This document shows positions 8,848 to 17,910 of a stretch of 45,007 nt of DNA, in pieces. The stretch is from positions 1 to 45,007 of the forward strand of contig NZ_BMQI01000044.1 of the NCBI RefSeq assembly GCF_014648035.1, in the 5' to 3' direction. Each line of letters opens with the position of its first letter. Position 1 is the first letter of the stretch. This DNA is from Shewanella algicola. Its GTDB lineage: Bacteria; Pseudomonadota; Gammaproteobacteria; Enterobacterales; Shewanellaceae. The translations under genes were made by a program, and so were the position numbers. Under the pieces are notes generated by a model. That model was not told where the DNA came from. It did not search any database and was given only the letters and a program-made list of their open reading frames with translations.

Positions 8848-10314
8848 TCAATCATTTCCTTGTTCTTCTTTCTGCACTTTAAAGCCTAGTTCGCTGATGG
8901 CTAACTCTTTCGATAATGCCCCGATATTGCCTGCACCTTGGGTTAAAAATAAGTCCCCTTGTTGCAATACATCGGGTAACACGGCAGCCAGCTGATCTGG
9001 GCTAGCCACAAAAATGGGGTCTACCTGTCCACGCAAACGAATTGAGCGACATAAAGCTCGTCCATCGGCACCAGGGATCGGCGCTTCACCGGCTGCATAA
9101 ACATCAAGTAGCAACAAGCTATCGACTTGCGATAACACATCGACAAAGTCTTCATATAAATCACGTGTACGGCTATAACGATGCGGTTGATACGCCATAA
9201 CGAGGCGTTTATCTGGCCAACCAGCACGCGCCGCTTTAATCGTTGCCAGCACTTCACTTGGATGATGACCATAGTCGTCGACCAACATGACATTACCATT
9301 AGGAGTCGCAAATTCACCTAGGTGCTGGAATCGACGGCCAATGCCTTCAAACTCTGCTAACGCTTGTACAATCGCCTCATCGTCAATGTCGTCTTCACTT
9401 GCAACCGCTATCGCCGCTAACGCATTGAGTACGTTATGTTGCCCGGGTAGATTAAGCACAATGTCTAAATCATCTTTTGCATGACGTTTAACGGTAAAAC
9501 TTGACTGATGACCGTTTTGAGCAAAGTTAATCGCTTGTACATCGGCATCGTTACTAAAACCATACGTTACGACTTGGCGGCCAATGCGCGGCATGATCTC
9601 GCGGATCACTTCATCGTCAATACACATCACGGCGACGCCATAAAACGGTAAGTTATGTAAAAAGTCGACAAAGGTGGTTTTTAACTTTTCAAAGTCACCA
9701 CCATAGGTATCCATATGATCGGCTTCGATATTGGTTACTACACTCACCATAGGCTGCAAGTGTAAAAAGCTTGCATCGCTTTCATCCGCTTCAGCAATCA
9801 AATAACGGCTTGTGCCTAACCGAGCATTAGTGCCTGCGCTGTTGAGCAGTCCACCAATCACAAAGGTTGGATCGCGCTCTGCCTGACCATACACACTGGC
9901 TATTAAACTGGTGGTTGTGGTTTTACCGTGAGTACCCGCAATAGCAACCCCATGACGATAACGCATCAGCTCCGCCAGCATTTCAGCACGGCGAACAATC
10001 GGGATACGTAACTCTTTGGCGGCAATAATTTCAGGGTTTTGCGGGTTAATCGCAGTCGATACCACCACAACATCAACATTTTCGACGCTCTGTGCCTGAT
10101 GGCCAATAATAATCTTGGCGCCAAAACGCTGCAGACGTTCTGTTACACTGTTTACCGCAATGTCAGAACCGCTAATTTGATAGCCTTCGTTAACTAATAC
10201 TTCGGCAATACCACCCATGCCAGCACCACCGATGCCAACAAAATGTATGCGCTTGATCCGTCTCATTTCTGGGATCATGCTACGAAGCTGTGCGTATCTT
10301 TCTGTCTTAGTCAT
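8848..10314 (-). CDS. murC: UDP-N-acetylmuramate--L-alanine ligase
   Basis: MurC adds L-alanine to UDP-MurNAc, the first amino-acid step of the peptidoglycan stem peptide, using ATP in the cytoplasm. This 488-aa protein starts near MIPEMRRIKRIHFVGIGGAGMGGIAEVL, which is almost the E. coli sequence. It has the Mur-ligase ATP loop GTHGKTTT at 127-134, EADESDASF, and the C-terminal ligase domain with DDYGHHPSEV and YQPHRYSRTRDL. It starts one base after the murG stop codon, so coupling is likely. Confidence 0.98.
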   Translation of the reverse strand: MTKTERYAQLRSMIPEMRRIKRIHFVGIGGAGMGGIAEVLVNEGYQISGSDIAVNSVTERLQRFGAKIIIGHQAQSVENVDVVVVSTAINPQNPEIIAAKELRIPIVRRAEMLAELMRYRHGVAIAGTHGKTTTTSLIASVYGQAERDPTFVIGGLLNSAGTNARLGTSRYLIAEADESDASFLHLQPMVSVVTNIEADHMDTYGGDFEKLKTTFVDFLHNLPFYGVAVMCIDDEVIREIMPRIGRQVVTYGFSNDADVQAINFAQNGHQSSFTVKRHAKDDLDIVLNLPGQHNVLNALAAIAVASEDDIDDEAIVQALAEFEGIGRRFQHLGEFATPNGNVMLVDDYGHHPSEVLATIKAARAGWPDKRLVMAYQPHRYSRTRDLYEDFVDVLSQVDSLLLLDVYAAGEAPIPGADGRALCRSIRLRGQVDPIFVASPDQLAAVLPDVLQQGDLFLTQGAGNIGALSKELAISELGFKVQKEEQGND

Positions 10315-10315
10315 T

Positions 10316-11419
10316 TCAACCCTTTGTTGCTACTGAGGCGCAAATATCTGCAACTCGTTGAGTGGCATCTAACACTGCAACGCCTCTGGCTTTACGGCCC
10401 ATTTGGGCTAGTTCTTGTCTATTTTCAGCAAACAACTGTAATTTCTCTGCAAGGTTGTCTGCATTTAAAATCGTTTGTGGCAATAAAAAGCCTGCGCCAG
10501 CGTCAACCAATACCGACGCATTGACGGTTTGATGGTCATCGACAGCATGTGGGTATGGCACCAAAATACTCGGAAGCCCAACCGCTGCAAGTTCAGATAC
10601 GGTTAACGCGCCTGAACGGCAAACTACGACATCTGTCCAACGGTAAGCCGCTTCCATATCATCAATAAATTCAGCGACATTAACCGTGTCTAATTGGCCT
10701 AATTGCTGATAACTGGCTTTAACAGCAGTGTGATTGTTTTTACCCACCTGATGCCACACAGTAATCGAATGATGTTTACTTAAATGAGCGACAACGGCTG
10801 GCATCACATCATTAAGTACTTTGGCACCTAAACTGCCACCTACCACTAATATTCTTAACGCATCGACCTGGGCTGTTTTGGTTTGATCGCCTAATGCGAT
10901 AAGTTCTTGGCGAATAGGGTTTCCCACCACCTCTACATTAGCGACATCACTGCCAAAGGTATTAGGAAATGCACACAACACTTTTTTGGCGATTTTAGAC
11001 AACAATTTGTTGGTCATTCCAGGGATAGCATTTTGCTCATGCAATACCACTGGCACCCCAGATAACTTACCCGCTACACCACCTGGCCCGCTGGCAAAGC
11101 CGCCCATACCTAAAATGACATTCGGCTTAAAATCATTGATCACCGCTTTGGCCTGAATAATCGAACGAATAATCTTAAATGGCGCCGCTAATTTACGGAT
11201 TAACCCATTACCACGAACGCCTTTAATGTCGATAAACTCAATATCAAAGCCATGCTGAGGCACTAAACGCGCTTCCATACGATCGGCTGTTCCCAACCAA
11301 CGTACCTGCCAGCCTTTTTCTGCTAAATGTTTTGCCACGGCCAAAGCAGGAAACACATGCCCGCCAGTACCGCCAGCCATCACCAAAATACGTGGAGAAC
11401 GACTTACATTGCTATTCAT
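10316..11419 (-). CDS. murG: UDP-GlcNAc:lipid I GlcNAc transferase MurG
   Basis: MurG is the GT-B glycosyltransferase that converts lipid I to lipid II at the cytoplasmic face of the inner membrane. This 367-aa protein has the N-terminal glycine-rich loop MAGGTGGHVFPALAVA, GMGGFASGPGGVAGKL, HEQNAIPGMTNKLL, the second loop VVGGSLGAKVLNDVMP, and the donor-site CRSGALTVSELAAVGLPSILVPYPHAVDDHQ. Its ATG overlaps the ftsW stop by one base (TAATG). Confidence 0.98.
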   Translation of the reverse strand: MNSNVSRSPRILVMAGGTGGHVFPALAVAKHLAEKGWQVRWLGTADRMEARLVPQHGFDIEFIDIKGVRGNGLIRKLAAPFKIIRSIIQAKAVINDFKPNVILGMGGFASGPGGVAGKLSGVPVVLHEQNAIPGMTNKLLSKIAKKVLCAFPNTFGSDVANVEVVGNPIRQELIALGDQTKTAQVDALRILVVGGSLGAKVLNDVMPAVVAHLSKHHSITVWHQVGKNNHTAVKASYQQLGQLDTVNVAEFIDDMEAAYRWTDVVVCRSGALTVSELAAVGLPSILVPYPHAVDDHQTVNASVLVDAGAGFLLPQTILNADNLAEKLQLFAENRQELAQMGRKARGVAVLDATQRVADICASVATKG

Positions 11420-12630
11420 TAACTTGTTCTCCCTTGAACAGCTTGCACTAAACTCAGCCGGCGCTCGTAATCAATTCTCACTAGTAGCATTACTGCGGCG
11501 GTCATGACCCATAAACTACTGCCACCATAACTAATAAACGGTAATGTTAGCCCTTTAGTCGGCAACATCCCGATACTCGCCCCCACGTTAACCACAGTTT
11601 GGAAGCACACCCAAATACCCACACCGTATGCCACATAACTTTCAAATGGGCGTTGCATTTTTAAACACAAATTGCCTAGCCTAATGGCTCGAATCGCCAC
11701 AAAAAACAATGCAAGTAACACCATAATGATGCCAACAAAACCGAGCTCTTCACCGATAACCGCAAAAATAAAGTCAGTATGCGCTTCTGGCAAATAAGCT
11801 AACTTCTGAATACTGTTGCCTAAACCTTGGCCAAACCAATCACCACGGCCATACGCCATTAACGATTGAGTTAGCTGATAACCACTACCAAATGGGTCTT
11901 CCCATGGGTCCATAAACGAGGTGACTCGTCGCATACGGTAAGGCTCAAACAATACCAGCAGCACAAAAGTCACTACGCCAAGTAGAATCAGTGCCATAAA
12001 GTCGATAATTCTAGCGCCAGCCAAAAACAATAAACTTACGGTACACACAAACAACACCACCACGGTACCTAAGTCAGGCTGCAATAAAATCAGTAATGCA
12101 AACAAACCGTATACACAAATGGGTTTAATAAAGCCCTTACGGTTTTCGCGTAGCTCACCATGGCGCCGAACCAGATACCCAGCCATGTACACAATAAATA
12201 TAAACTTGGCCATTTCAGCTACTTGGATACGTATTGGGCCAACTGACAACCAACGTTTTGCCCCATTAACCGAGGTACCAATAAACAACACTGCAATCAG
12301 TAAAACCAGTACCCCGAGCATTAGCATTCCGCTGTTTTTTTCCCAGTAACTGACATCAAACTTCAGCACCACAAACGCTATCGCGATACAGCCAATCAAA
12401 TAAAATATATGGCGATACATAAAGTGAAACGGGTCGCCGGTTAACTTGGTGGCCTCTGGCATTGACGCCGACATCACCATCACAAACCCAAAACACATCA
12501 ACCCAACAATGGCGACTAAAAAACTACGATCATACAACTGCATTCCTGGGGCACTGTCATCAGACAACAATGACGGTAACGCCCACTTTATGCCTTGCCT
12601 AAACAAGCTAAGCTGCTCGTTACTCGCCAT
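11419..12630 (-). CDS. ftsW: Peptidoglycan glycosyltransferase FtsW
   Basis: FtsW is the SEDS-family polymerase that works with FtsI to make septal glycan strands. This 403-aa polytopic protein has about ten membrane segments. It has the SEDS signatures GAKRWLSVGPIRIQVAEMAKF, LLQPDLGTVVVL (with the catalytic-type Asp in QPDLG), GYQLTQSLMAYGRGDWFGQGLGNSIQKLAYLPEAHTDFIFAV and LPTKGLTLPFISYGGSSL. It overlaps murD by 11 bases upstream and murG by one base downstream. FtsI, its partner, is encoded in the same cluster. Confidence 0.97.
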   Translation of the reverse strand: MASNEQLSLFRQGIKWALPSLLSDDSAPGMQLYDRSFLVAIVGLMCFGFVMVMSASMPEATKLTGDPFHFMYRHIFYLIGCIAIAFVVLKFDVSYWEKNSGMLMLGVLVLLIAVLFIGTSVNGAKRWLSVGPIRIQVAEMAKFIFIVYMAGYLVRRHGELRENRKGFIKPICVYGLFALLILLQPDLGTVVVLFVCTVSLLFLAGARIIDFMALILLGVVTFVLLVLFEPYRMRRVTSFMDPWEDPFGSGYQLTQSLMAYGRGDWFGQGLGNSIQKLAYLPEAHTDFIFAVIGEELGFVGIIMVLLALFFVAIRAIRLGNLCLKMQRPFESYVAYGVGIWVCFQTVVNVGASIGMLPTKGLTLPFISYGGSSLWVMTAAVMLLVRIDYERRLSLVQAVQGRTS

Positions 12631-13942
12631 CAGCTAACGACTCCACACATTGCTTAAAGTCATCACCACGAGCCATAAAGTTTTTATACATATCTAAACT
12701 GGCGCAAGCAGGCGACAACAATACAATGTCTCCTGACGATGCAAGCTCTGCCGCTTTTGCCACCGCCTCGGCCATGTTGCTAACCGTTAAAGAGCTCTCT
12801 TTTAACTTGGCAATTTTAGGACCATCACGCCCTAGGGTTATTAGCTTAGTGATATTCTCAAGTGGCGCTGCAAGCGGACTAAAATCACCGCCTTTACCAT
12901 CACCGCCGGCAATTAAATACAAGTCACCGAGATGCGAATTAAGCCCTTCTAATGCCGCCACTGTTGCGCCTACATTGGTCGCTTTAGAGTCATTGATATA
13001 CGTTACACCTTGCTTTACACCAACAAGTTCACAACGATGGCTTAAGCCTACAAAATGGGTGGCCACTTCAACCATTGACTCTTTCTCTACGCCACAGGCA
13101 TAGGCTAACGCCATTGCCGCGAGTAAGTTCGCGTGGTTATGGCTACCAATAAGCGTGACTTCATTTAAGTTAACAATTTCACTATCACCGTGGAAAATTT
13201 TGCCGTCACTTAAGCCCCATGCATCACCTTTTGGAACACCTAAACAAAAGTGATTTTGGTTCATTGGCTCCAGCGGATAGGTGAGCTCATCATCAAGGTT
13301 ATACATCACAAAACGGCTTTGTGGATACAAGCGTAATTTAGCTTCACGGTACGAATTTAAATCACTGTAACGATCCATATGGTCTTCACTAATGTTTAGA
13401 CAGGTCGCCGCAATACAATTTAACGAGTGCGTGGTTTCAAGTTGAAAACTCGATAGCTCAAGAACAAAAAATTCAGTGCCTTGGCTTAATAAGTCCAGTG
13501 CTGGCGTACCAATATTGCCGCCAATGGCCACAGAGATATCGGCTTTTTTCAGCATTTCGTACACTAGCGTTGTCACGGTTGATTTACCATTAGAGCCGGT
13601 AATACCTACAACACAAGGTTTGCGGTCGGCAATTTCACGGGCAAATAACTCCACGTCGCCAATGACCTCAATCCCCATATCGAGTGCTGCGCGCACTTCT
13701 GGTGTATCAACAGGTACACCTGGGCTAATAATAATCTGGCTCGCTTGAACTAAATATCGGCAATCAAAGCCACCGGCAATTAATTCAATATCAGCAAACT
13801 CTTTGGCCAGCGTTTCAGCTCCCGGAGGGTTACGACGGCTGTCCATGACCAAAGGTTTAATGCCTTTAGTTGCTAAAAAACGCACGACTGAAAGCCCTGT
13901 AGCCCCCAACCCTAAAACGATGTGCGTGTAACGAGTTTGCAT
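12620..13942 (-). CDS. murD: UDP-MurNAc-L-Ala--D-glutamate ligase
   Basis: MurD adds D-glutamate to UDP-MurNAc-L-Ala. This 440-aa protein has the N-terminal LGLGATGLSVVRFL, the ATP loop GSNGKST at 116-122, LELSSFQLE, LNISEDHMDRY, and the C-terminal INDSKATNVGATVAALEG and LLSPACASLDMYKNFMARGDDF. All are family hallmarks. It lies 21 bases after mraY and overlaps ftsW by 11 bases. Confidence 0.98.
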   Translation of the reverse strand: MQTRYTHIVLGLGATGLSVVRFLATKGIKPLVMDSRRNPPGAETLAKEFADIELIAGGFDCRYLVQASQIIISPGVPVDTPEVRAALDMGIEVIGDVELFAREIADRKPCVVGITGSNGKSTVTTLVYEMLKKADISVAIGGNIGTPALDLLSQGTEFFVLELSSFQLETTHSLNCIAATCLNISEDHMDRYSDLNSYREAKLRLYPQSRFVMYNLDDELTYPLEPMNQNHFCLGVPKGDAWGLSDGKIFHGDSEIVNLNEVTLIGSHNHANLLAAMALAYACGVEKESMVEVATHFVGLSHRCELVGVKQGVTYINDSKATNVGATVAALEGLNSHLGDLYLIAGGDGKGGDFSPLAAPLENITKLITLGRDGPKIAKLKESSLTVSNMAEAVAKAAELASSGDIVLLSPACASLDMYKNFMARGDDFKQCVESLADGE

Positions 13943-13963
13943 AATATCTACCTTAATAATTGC

Positions 13964-15046
13964 TTAGCGTAGTTTTAGAGTCGCAAGACCTAATAACACT
14001 AAAAACAATGAGATAATCCAAAAACGAACAATAACGCGCGGTTCTGGCCATCCTTTTAGCTCATAATGGTGGTGAATAGGCGCCATGCGGAAAATACGTT
14101 GCCCACGTAGTTTGTATGAACCGACCTGTAAGATCACTGACACGGTCTCCATTACAAATACGCCGCCCATAATCACTAACAAAATTTCTTGGCGAACTAA
14201 AATAGCAATAACGCCTAATGCAGCACCTAATGCCAATGACCCAACATCGCCCATAAAGACTTGTGCAGGGTATGTGTTAAACCATAAAAAGCCTAAACCC
14301 GCACCGACCATAGCAGTACACACAATCACCAACTCACCGGCTAACGGTAAATGTGGCAGGTGCAAGTAACTGGCAAATTGCGCATGGCCAGATAAATAAG
14401 CAATTAATGCAAACGCGGCAGCCACCATCACGGTCGGCATAATAGCCAAACCATCTAAACCATCAGTTAAGTTCACTGCATTACTGGCGCCCACAATGGT
14501 GAAGTAAGCCAGTACAATAAACATAAAGCCAAGTTGCGGCATAACATCTTTAAAAAATGGCACCACAAGCTGCGTTTCACCGCCCATAGTTGACGAGCTG
14601 TATAAAAACACGGCCACGACGATTGCTGCGATGGATTGCAACGCATATTTCCAACGCGCAATCAGTCCTTTAGAATCTTTTTTAACCACTTTACGGTAAT
14701 CGTCAATAAAGCCGATTACCCCAAAACTGCCTAGCACAAACAAGGTGACTAACACGTAGCGATTCGATAAATCCCCCCACAGCAGCACACTAATAAAAAT
14801 ACCTGCCAGGATTAAAATGCCGCCCATTGTTGGCGTGCCGCGTTTACTAAAATGCGACTCTGGGCCGTCATCACGAACAACTTGACCAATCTGAAGCATT
14901 TGCAGACGCTTAATTAAAATTGGGCCCCACCACAAACTAAACACTAATGCAGTCAACAAGCCCAAAATAGCCCGGAACGTTACATATGAAAAAACGTTAA
15001 ACCCGCTATAAAATTGGGTTAAATACTCGGCTAGATAAACCAGCAT
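13964..15046 (-). CDS. mraY: Phospho-MurNAc-pentapeptide translocase MraY
   Basis: MraY is the integral membrane enzyme that transfers phospho-MurNAc-pentapeptide to undecaprenyl phosphate, giving lipid I. This 360-aa protein has ten predicted membrane segments. It has the active-site aspartate motifs GFIDDYRKV and NLTDGLDGLA, the FNTYPAQVFMGDVGSLALG loop, and the basic MAPIHHHYELKGWPE signature near the C-terminus. Its start codon directly abuts the stop codon of murF. Confidence 0.98.
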   Translation of the reverse strand: MLVYLAEYLTQFYSGFNVFSYVTFRAILGLLTALVFSLWWGPILIKRLQMLQIGQVVRDDGPESHFSKRGTPTMGGILILAGIFISVLLWGDLSNRYVLVTLFVLGSFGVIGFIDDYRKVVKKDSKGLIARWKYALQSIAAIVVAVFLYSSSTMGGETQLVVPFFKDVMPQLGFMFIVLAYFTIVGASNAVNLTDGLDGLAIMPTVMVAAAFALIAYLSGHAQFASYLHLPHLPLAGELVIVCTAMVGAGLGFLWFNTYPAQVFMGDVGSLALGAALGVIAILVRQEILLVIMGGVFVMETVSVILQVGSYKLRGQRIFRMAPIHHHYELKGWPEPRVIVRFWIISLFLVLLGLATLKLR

Positions 15047-16420
15047 CTACACTAACTCCCCACGCCCAAAGGCATTCAATAAACTGTCGACAACCCGCTC
15101 CATAGCAGCGCTGCGAGAACCTTTAACTAAAATAGTCACATTGCCTTCAACATCTTTGAGGTGTTGTTGTAATGCGACAATCAATTTGTCTTGTGCTGAA
15201 AAATGCTCGCTACCAAATGCCTCGCTGGTATGGGCCGAAAGTTGGCCGCAACAAAATAATGACTCAATTGCTGCATTTTTCGCCTGCAATCCAACGCTGG
15301 CGTGCAAAGGGGCAGCATTGTCGCCTAATTCCCCTAAATCTCCCAGCACTAAACAACGATAATCATCACGTTGTTGCAACCAATTAATGGCCGCACTGAC
15401 AGAAGTGGGATTTGCGTTGTAACTGTCGTCAATTAACAGTATCCGCCCGAGCTTATGCGGTTGCATACGCCCTTTAACGGGTTGCAATAACGCAAACCCT
15501 TGTGCGATAACATTCAGCGGGACATTTAGCGCAATACACATAGATGCGGCCGCTAATGCATTGCTCACCTGATGCAAGCCAGCAAGCGGTAATTGCACCT
15601 CTGCGTGTTGGTTACTGTACGTTAAAGTAAAGCGACAACAGCCATTATCATCAGCTTCAATCGCGCTCGCTTTCACTTCCGCATTGATGTCTGCCTGGCG
15701 AGAAAAACGTAATTGCTTATGCCCTTTAGAGCGTTGCAACATAAACTCAGCATATTGATCATCTGCGTTAATAATTGCTGTGCCATCTTTGGCTAAATGA
15801 TTAAAAATTTCTGATTTTGCTTGTGCAACTCCATCTAATGAGCCAAAGCCTTCAAGATGTGCACTACCAATATTGTTCACTAATGCCACTTGCGGTTGCA
15901 CTAATGATGAGGTGTAATCGATTTCACCGCTGTGGTTGGCGCCGAGCTCAAACACGCCGTATTCATCACCTTGAGTTAACCGCAACAGCGTTAAAGGCAC
16001 ACCAATTTCATTATTAAAATTACCGGCGGTAAATAACACCTGGTGATGCTGCGATAAAATCGTCGCTACCATTTCTTTCACGCTGGTTTTGCCGTTTGAC
16101 CCCGTCAACGCGACACTAATGGGCTTAACATGTTGACGCACAAGTGCGCCAATGTTGCCCATGGCTTTTTGCGTGTCTGCAACCACAATTTGCGCGACAT
16201 CAAAAGGTAAAACATGATCGACAAGCAAGGCTAGCGCACCATTATCAACCGCCGTTTGAGCAAAATCATGACCATCAAAGCGCTCACCTTTTAACGCAAC
16301 AAATAAGCACTTTGTGTCTATCTTACGGCTATCGGTACTCACAGCTGAGATTGTTTGGTCTTTACCGTGCAATTGAGCTTGTAAGTGCTCAGTAATTTGA
16401 GCAAGCGATAAGCTGATCAT
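15047..16420 (-). CDS. murF: UDP-MurNAc-tripeptide--D-Ala-D-Ala ligase
   Basis: MurF adds the D-Ala-D-Ala dipeptide to complete the UDP-MurNAc-pentapeptide. This 457-aa protein has the ATP loop GSNGKTS at 107-113, NFNNEIGVPLTLL, FELGANHSGEI, and the C-terminal IDDSYNANPTSVSAAI and VLGDLGELG. The D-Ala-D-Ala substrate must come from a ddl ligase encoded elsewhere, since none is in this cluster. The gene overlaps murE by 4 bases (ATGA). Confidence 0.98.
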   Translation of the reverse strand: MISLSLAQITEHLQAQLHGKDQTISAVSTDSRKIDTKCLFVALKGERFDGHDFAQTAVDNGALALLVDHVLPFDVAQIVVADTQKAMGNIGALVRQHVKPISVALTGSNGKTSVKEMVATILSQHHQVLFTAGNFNNEIGVPLTLLRLTQGDEYGVFELGANHSGEIDYTSSLVQPQVALVNNIGSAHLEGFGSLDGVAQAKSEIFNHLAKDGTAIINADDQYAEFMLQRSKGHKQLRFSRQADINAEVKASAIEADDNGCCRFTLTYSNQHAEVQLPLAGLHQVSNALAAASMCIALNVPLNVIAQGFALLQPVKGRMQPHKLGRILLIDDSYNANPTSVSAAINWLQQRDDYRCLVLGDLGELGDNAAPLHASVGLQAKNAAIESLFCCGQLSAHTSEAFGSEHFSAQDKLIVALQQHLKDVEGNVTILVKGSRSAAMERVVDSLLNAFGRGELV

Positions 16421-17910
16421 AATTCGTCCTTAGACAAAGCAAGTGCTAAAGCGCGCTCATCATAATCGATACGTTGGCCTGCGACTTCTTGATAGGTTTC
16501 ATGACCTTTACCGGCAAGCAATACGATGTCATCTGCTTGTGCTAATGCTGCTACACGGGTAATAGCTTCAATACGGTCAACATGTGTTAGCACATTATTA
16601 GGTTGGCTGATGCCTTGTAAAATATCATCGATAATGGTTTGAGGGTCTTCACTACGCGCATTGTCGCTAGTGATCATCACCTTGTCTGCAAACGCCTCTG
16701 CGGCTTGTGCCATTAATGGGCGCTTACCTTTGTCACGATCACCACCGCAACCAAATACGCACCATAAGGTCCCTTTGCAGTGTACGCGCAATGCTTTAAG
16801 TGCTTGCTCGATGGCATCTGGCGTATGTGCATAATCAACCACCAGAGTGGCTTTATTAGCAGCAGAAAAACGCTCCATTCTACCGGCTACTGGCACCAAA
16901 CTTGGCATCACCGCGAGCATGGAGATCATCGACATGCCTTGCAAATACAAGGCTGCAATGGCTGCGACTAAGTTTGATAAATTAAACGCGCCCAGTAAGG
17001 GTGATTCAATGTTAGCCGATAAGCTGCTTCGGCCATTTAGTGCTGGGTAATGCAACACAGCACTCACGCCTGCATCATGGTATTGCACATCGGTACAATA
17101 AAAATCGGCACTGGTATCGCCTTGAATACTGAACGATTTAATCTGACGATTAGCGAGCTCAGCAAACCATTTAGCTCCTGTGGCATCATCGATGTTAATG
17201 ACACCGTGTTTTAAGCTAGGAAAATGAAATAAGCGTTTCTTTGCTGCAGCATAGGCATCCATATCACCATGGTAATCAAGGTGATCGCGGCTTAAATTGG
17301 TAAATATTGCCGTTTCGAAGGGAGCTGCCTCTACACGGCCTTGCACTAGGCCATGGCTCGATACTTCCATGGCACACACTTCTACCCCTTGAGCATTAAA
17401 CTCGGCTAATTGCTTCATTACGGTAATGGCATCGGCCGTTGTATTACCACTGTCTACCAATTGTCCCCATACACCATTACCTAAGGTGCCCATAACGGCC
17501 GCAGGGTGTCCGAGCAAGTTAACAATTTGTGCAATGATTTGGCTAACTGAGGTTTTACCGTTAGTGCCAGTAACACCAATTAATGTCAGCGAATGGGTAT
17601 GAGTTGCATAAAACTGTGCTGCTACGGCAGATAGCTGTCGGCCTAGTTGGAAAAAATACACCAAGGGCACTGAGTATTGTTGTGTATCAACTACACCATG
17701 TTGTTCAGGATCATCAGTATGAATTAATATTGCAGCGGCGCCTGCATCAATGGCTTGCGCAATATAATGGCGACCATCCACTTTATGACCCGGTAGCGCG
17801 ACAAATAAACTGCCCTTGCTAACACTGCGGCTATCAAGGGTTAAATCGTTTATCGACTCTACCCCTGCGTAATGAAACCAGGGCGCTAGAAGATCATTTA
17901 ATAACATCAT
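16417..17910 (-). CDS. murE: UDP-MurNAc-dipeptide--meso-DAP ligase
   Basis: MurE adds the third residue of the stem peptide, in gammaproteobacteria meso-diaminopimelate. This 497-aa protein has the ATP loop GTNGKTS at 115-121, the SSHGL block, FTNLSRDHLDYHGDM with the carbamylated-lysine region, and VVDYAHTPDAIEQAL. The residue-selecting motif is DNAR at 416-419, where the usual Gram-negative form is DNPR; the DAP-contacting Asn and Arg are kept. It overlaps ftsI by 17 bases upstream and murF by 4 downstream. Confidence 0.97.
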   Translation of the reverse strand: MMLLNDLLAPWFHYAGVESINDLTLDSRSVSKGSLFVALPGHKVDGRHYIAQAIDAGAAAILIHTDDPEQHGVVDTQQYSVPLVYFFQLGRQLSAVAAQFYATHTHSLTLIGVTGTNGKTSVSQIIAQIVNLLGHPAAVMGTLGNGVWGQLVDSGNTTADAITVMKQLAEFNAQGVEVCAMEVSSHGLVQGRVEAAPFETAIFTNLSRDHLDYHGDMDAYAAAKKRLFHFPSLKHGVINIDDATGAKWFAELANRQIKSFSIQGDTSADFYCTDVQYHDAGVSAVLHYPALNGRSSLSANIESPLLGAFNLSNLVAAIAALYLQGMSMISMLAVMPSLVPVAGRMERFSAANKATLVVDYAHTPDAIEQALKALRVHCKGTLWCVFGCGGDRDKGKRPLMAQAAEAFADKVMITSDNARSEDPQTIIDDILQGISQPNNVLTHVDRIEAITRVAALAQADDIVLLAGKGHETYQEVAGQRIDYDERALALALSKDEL

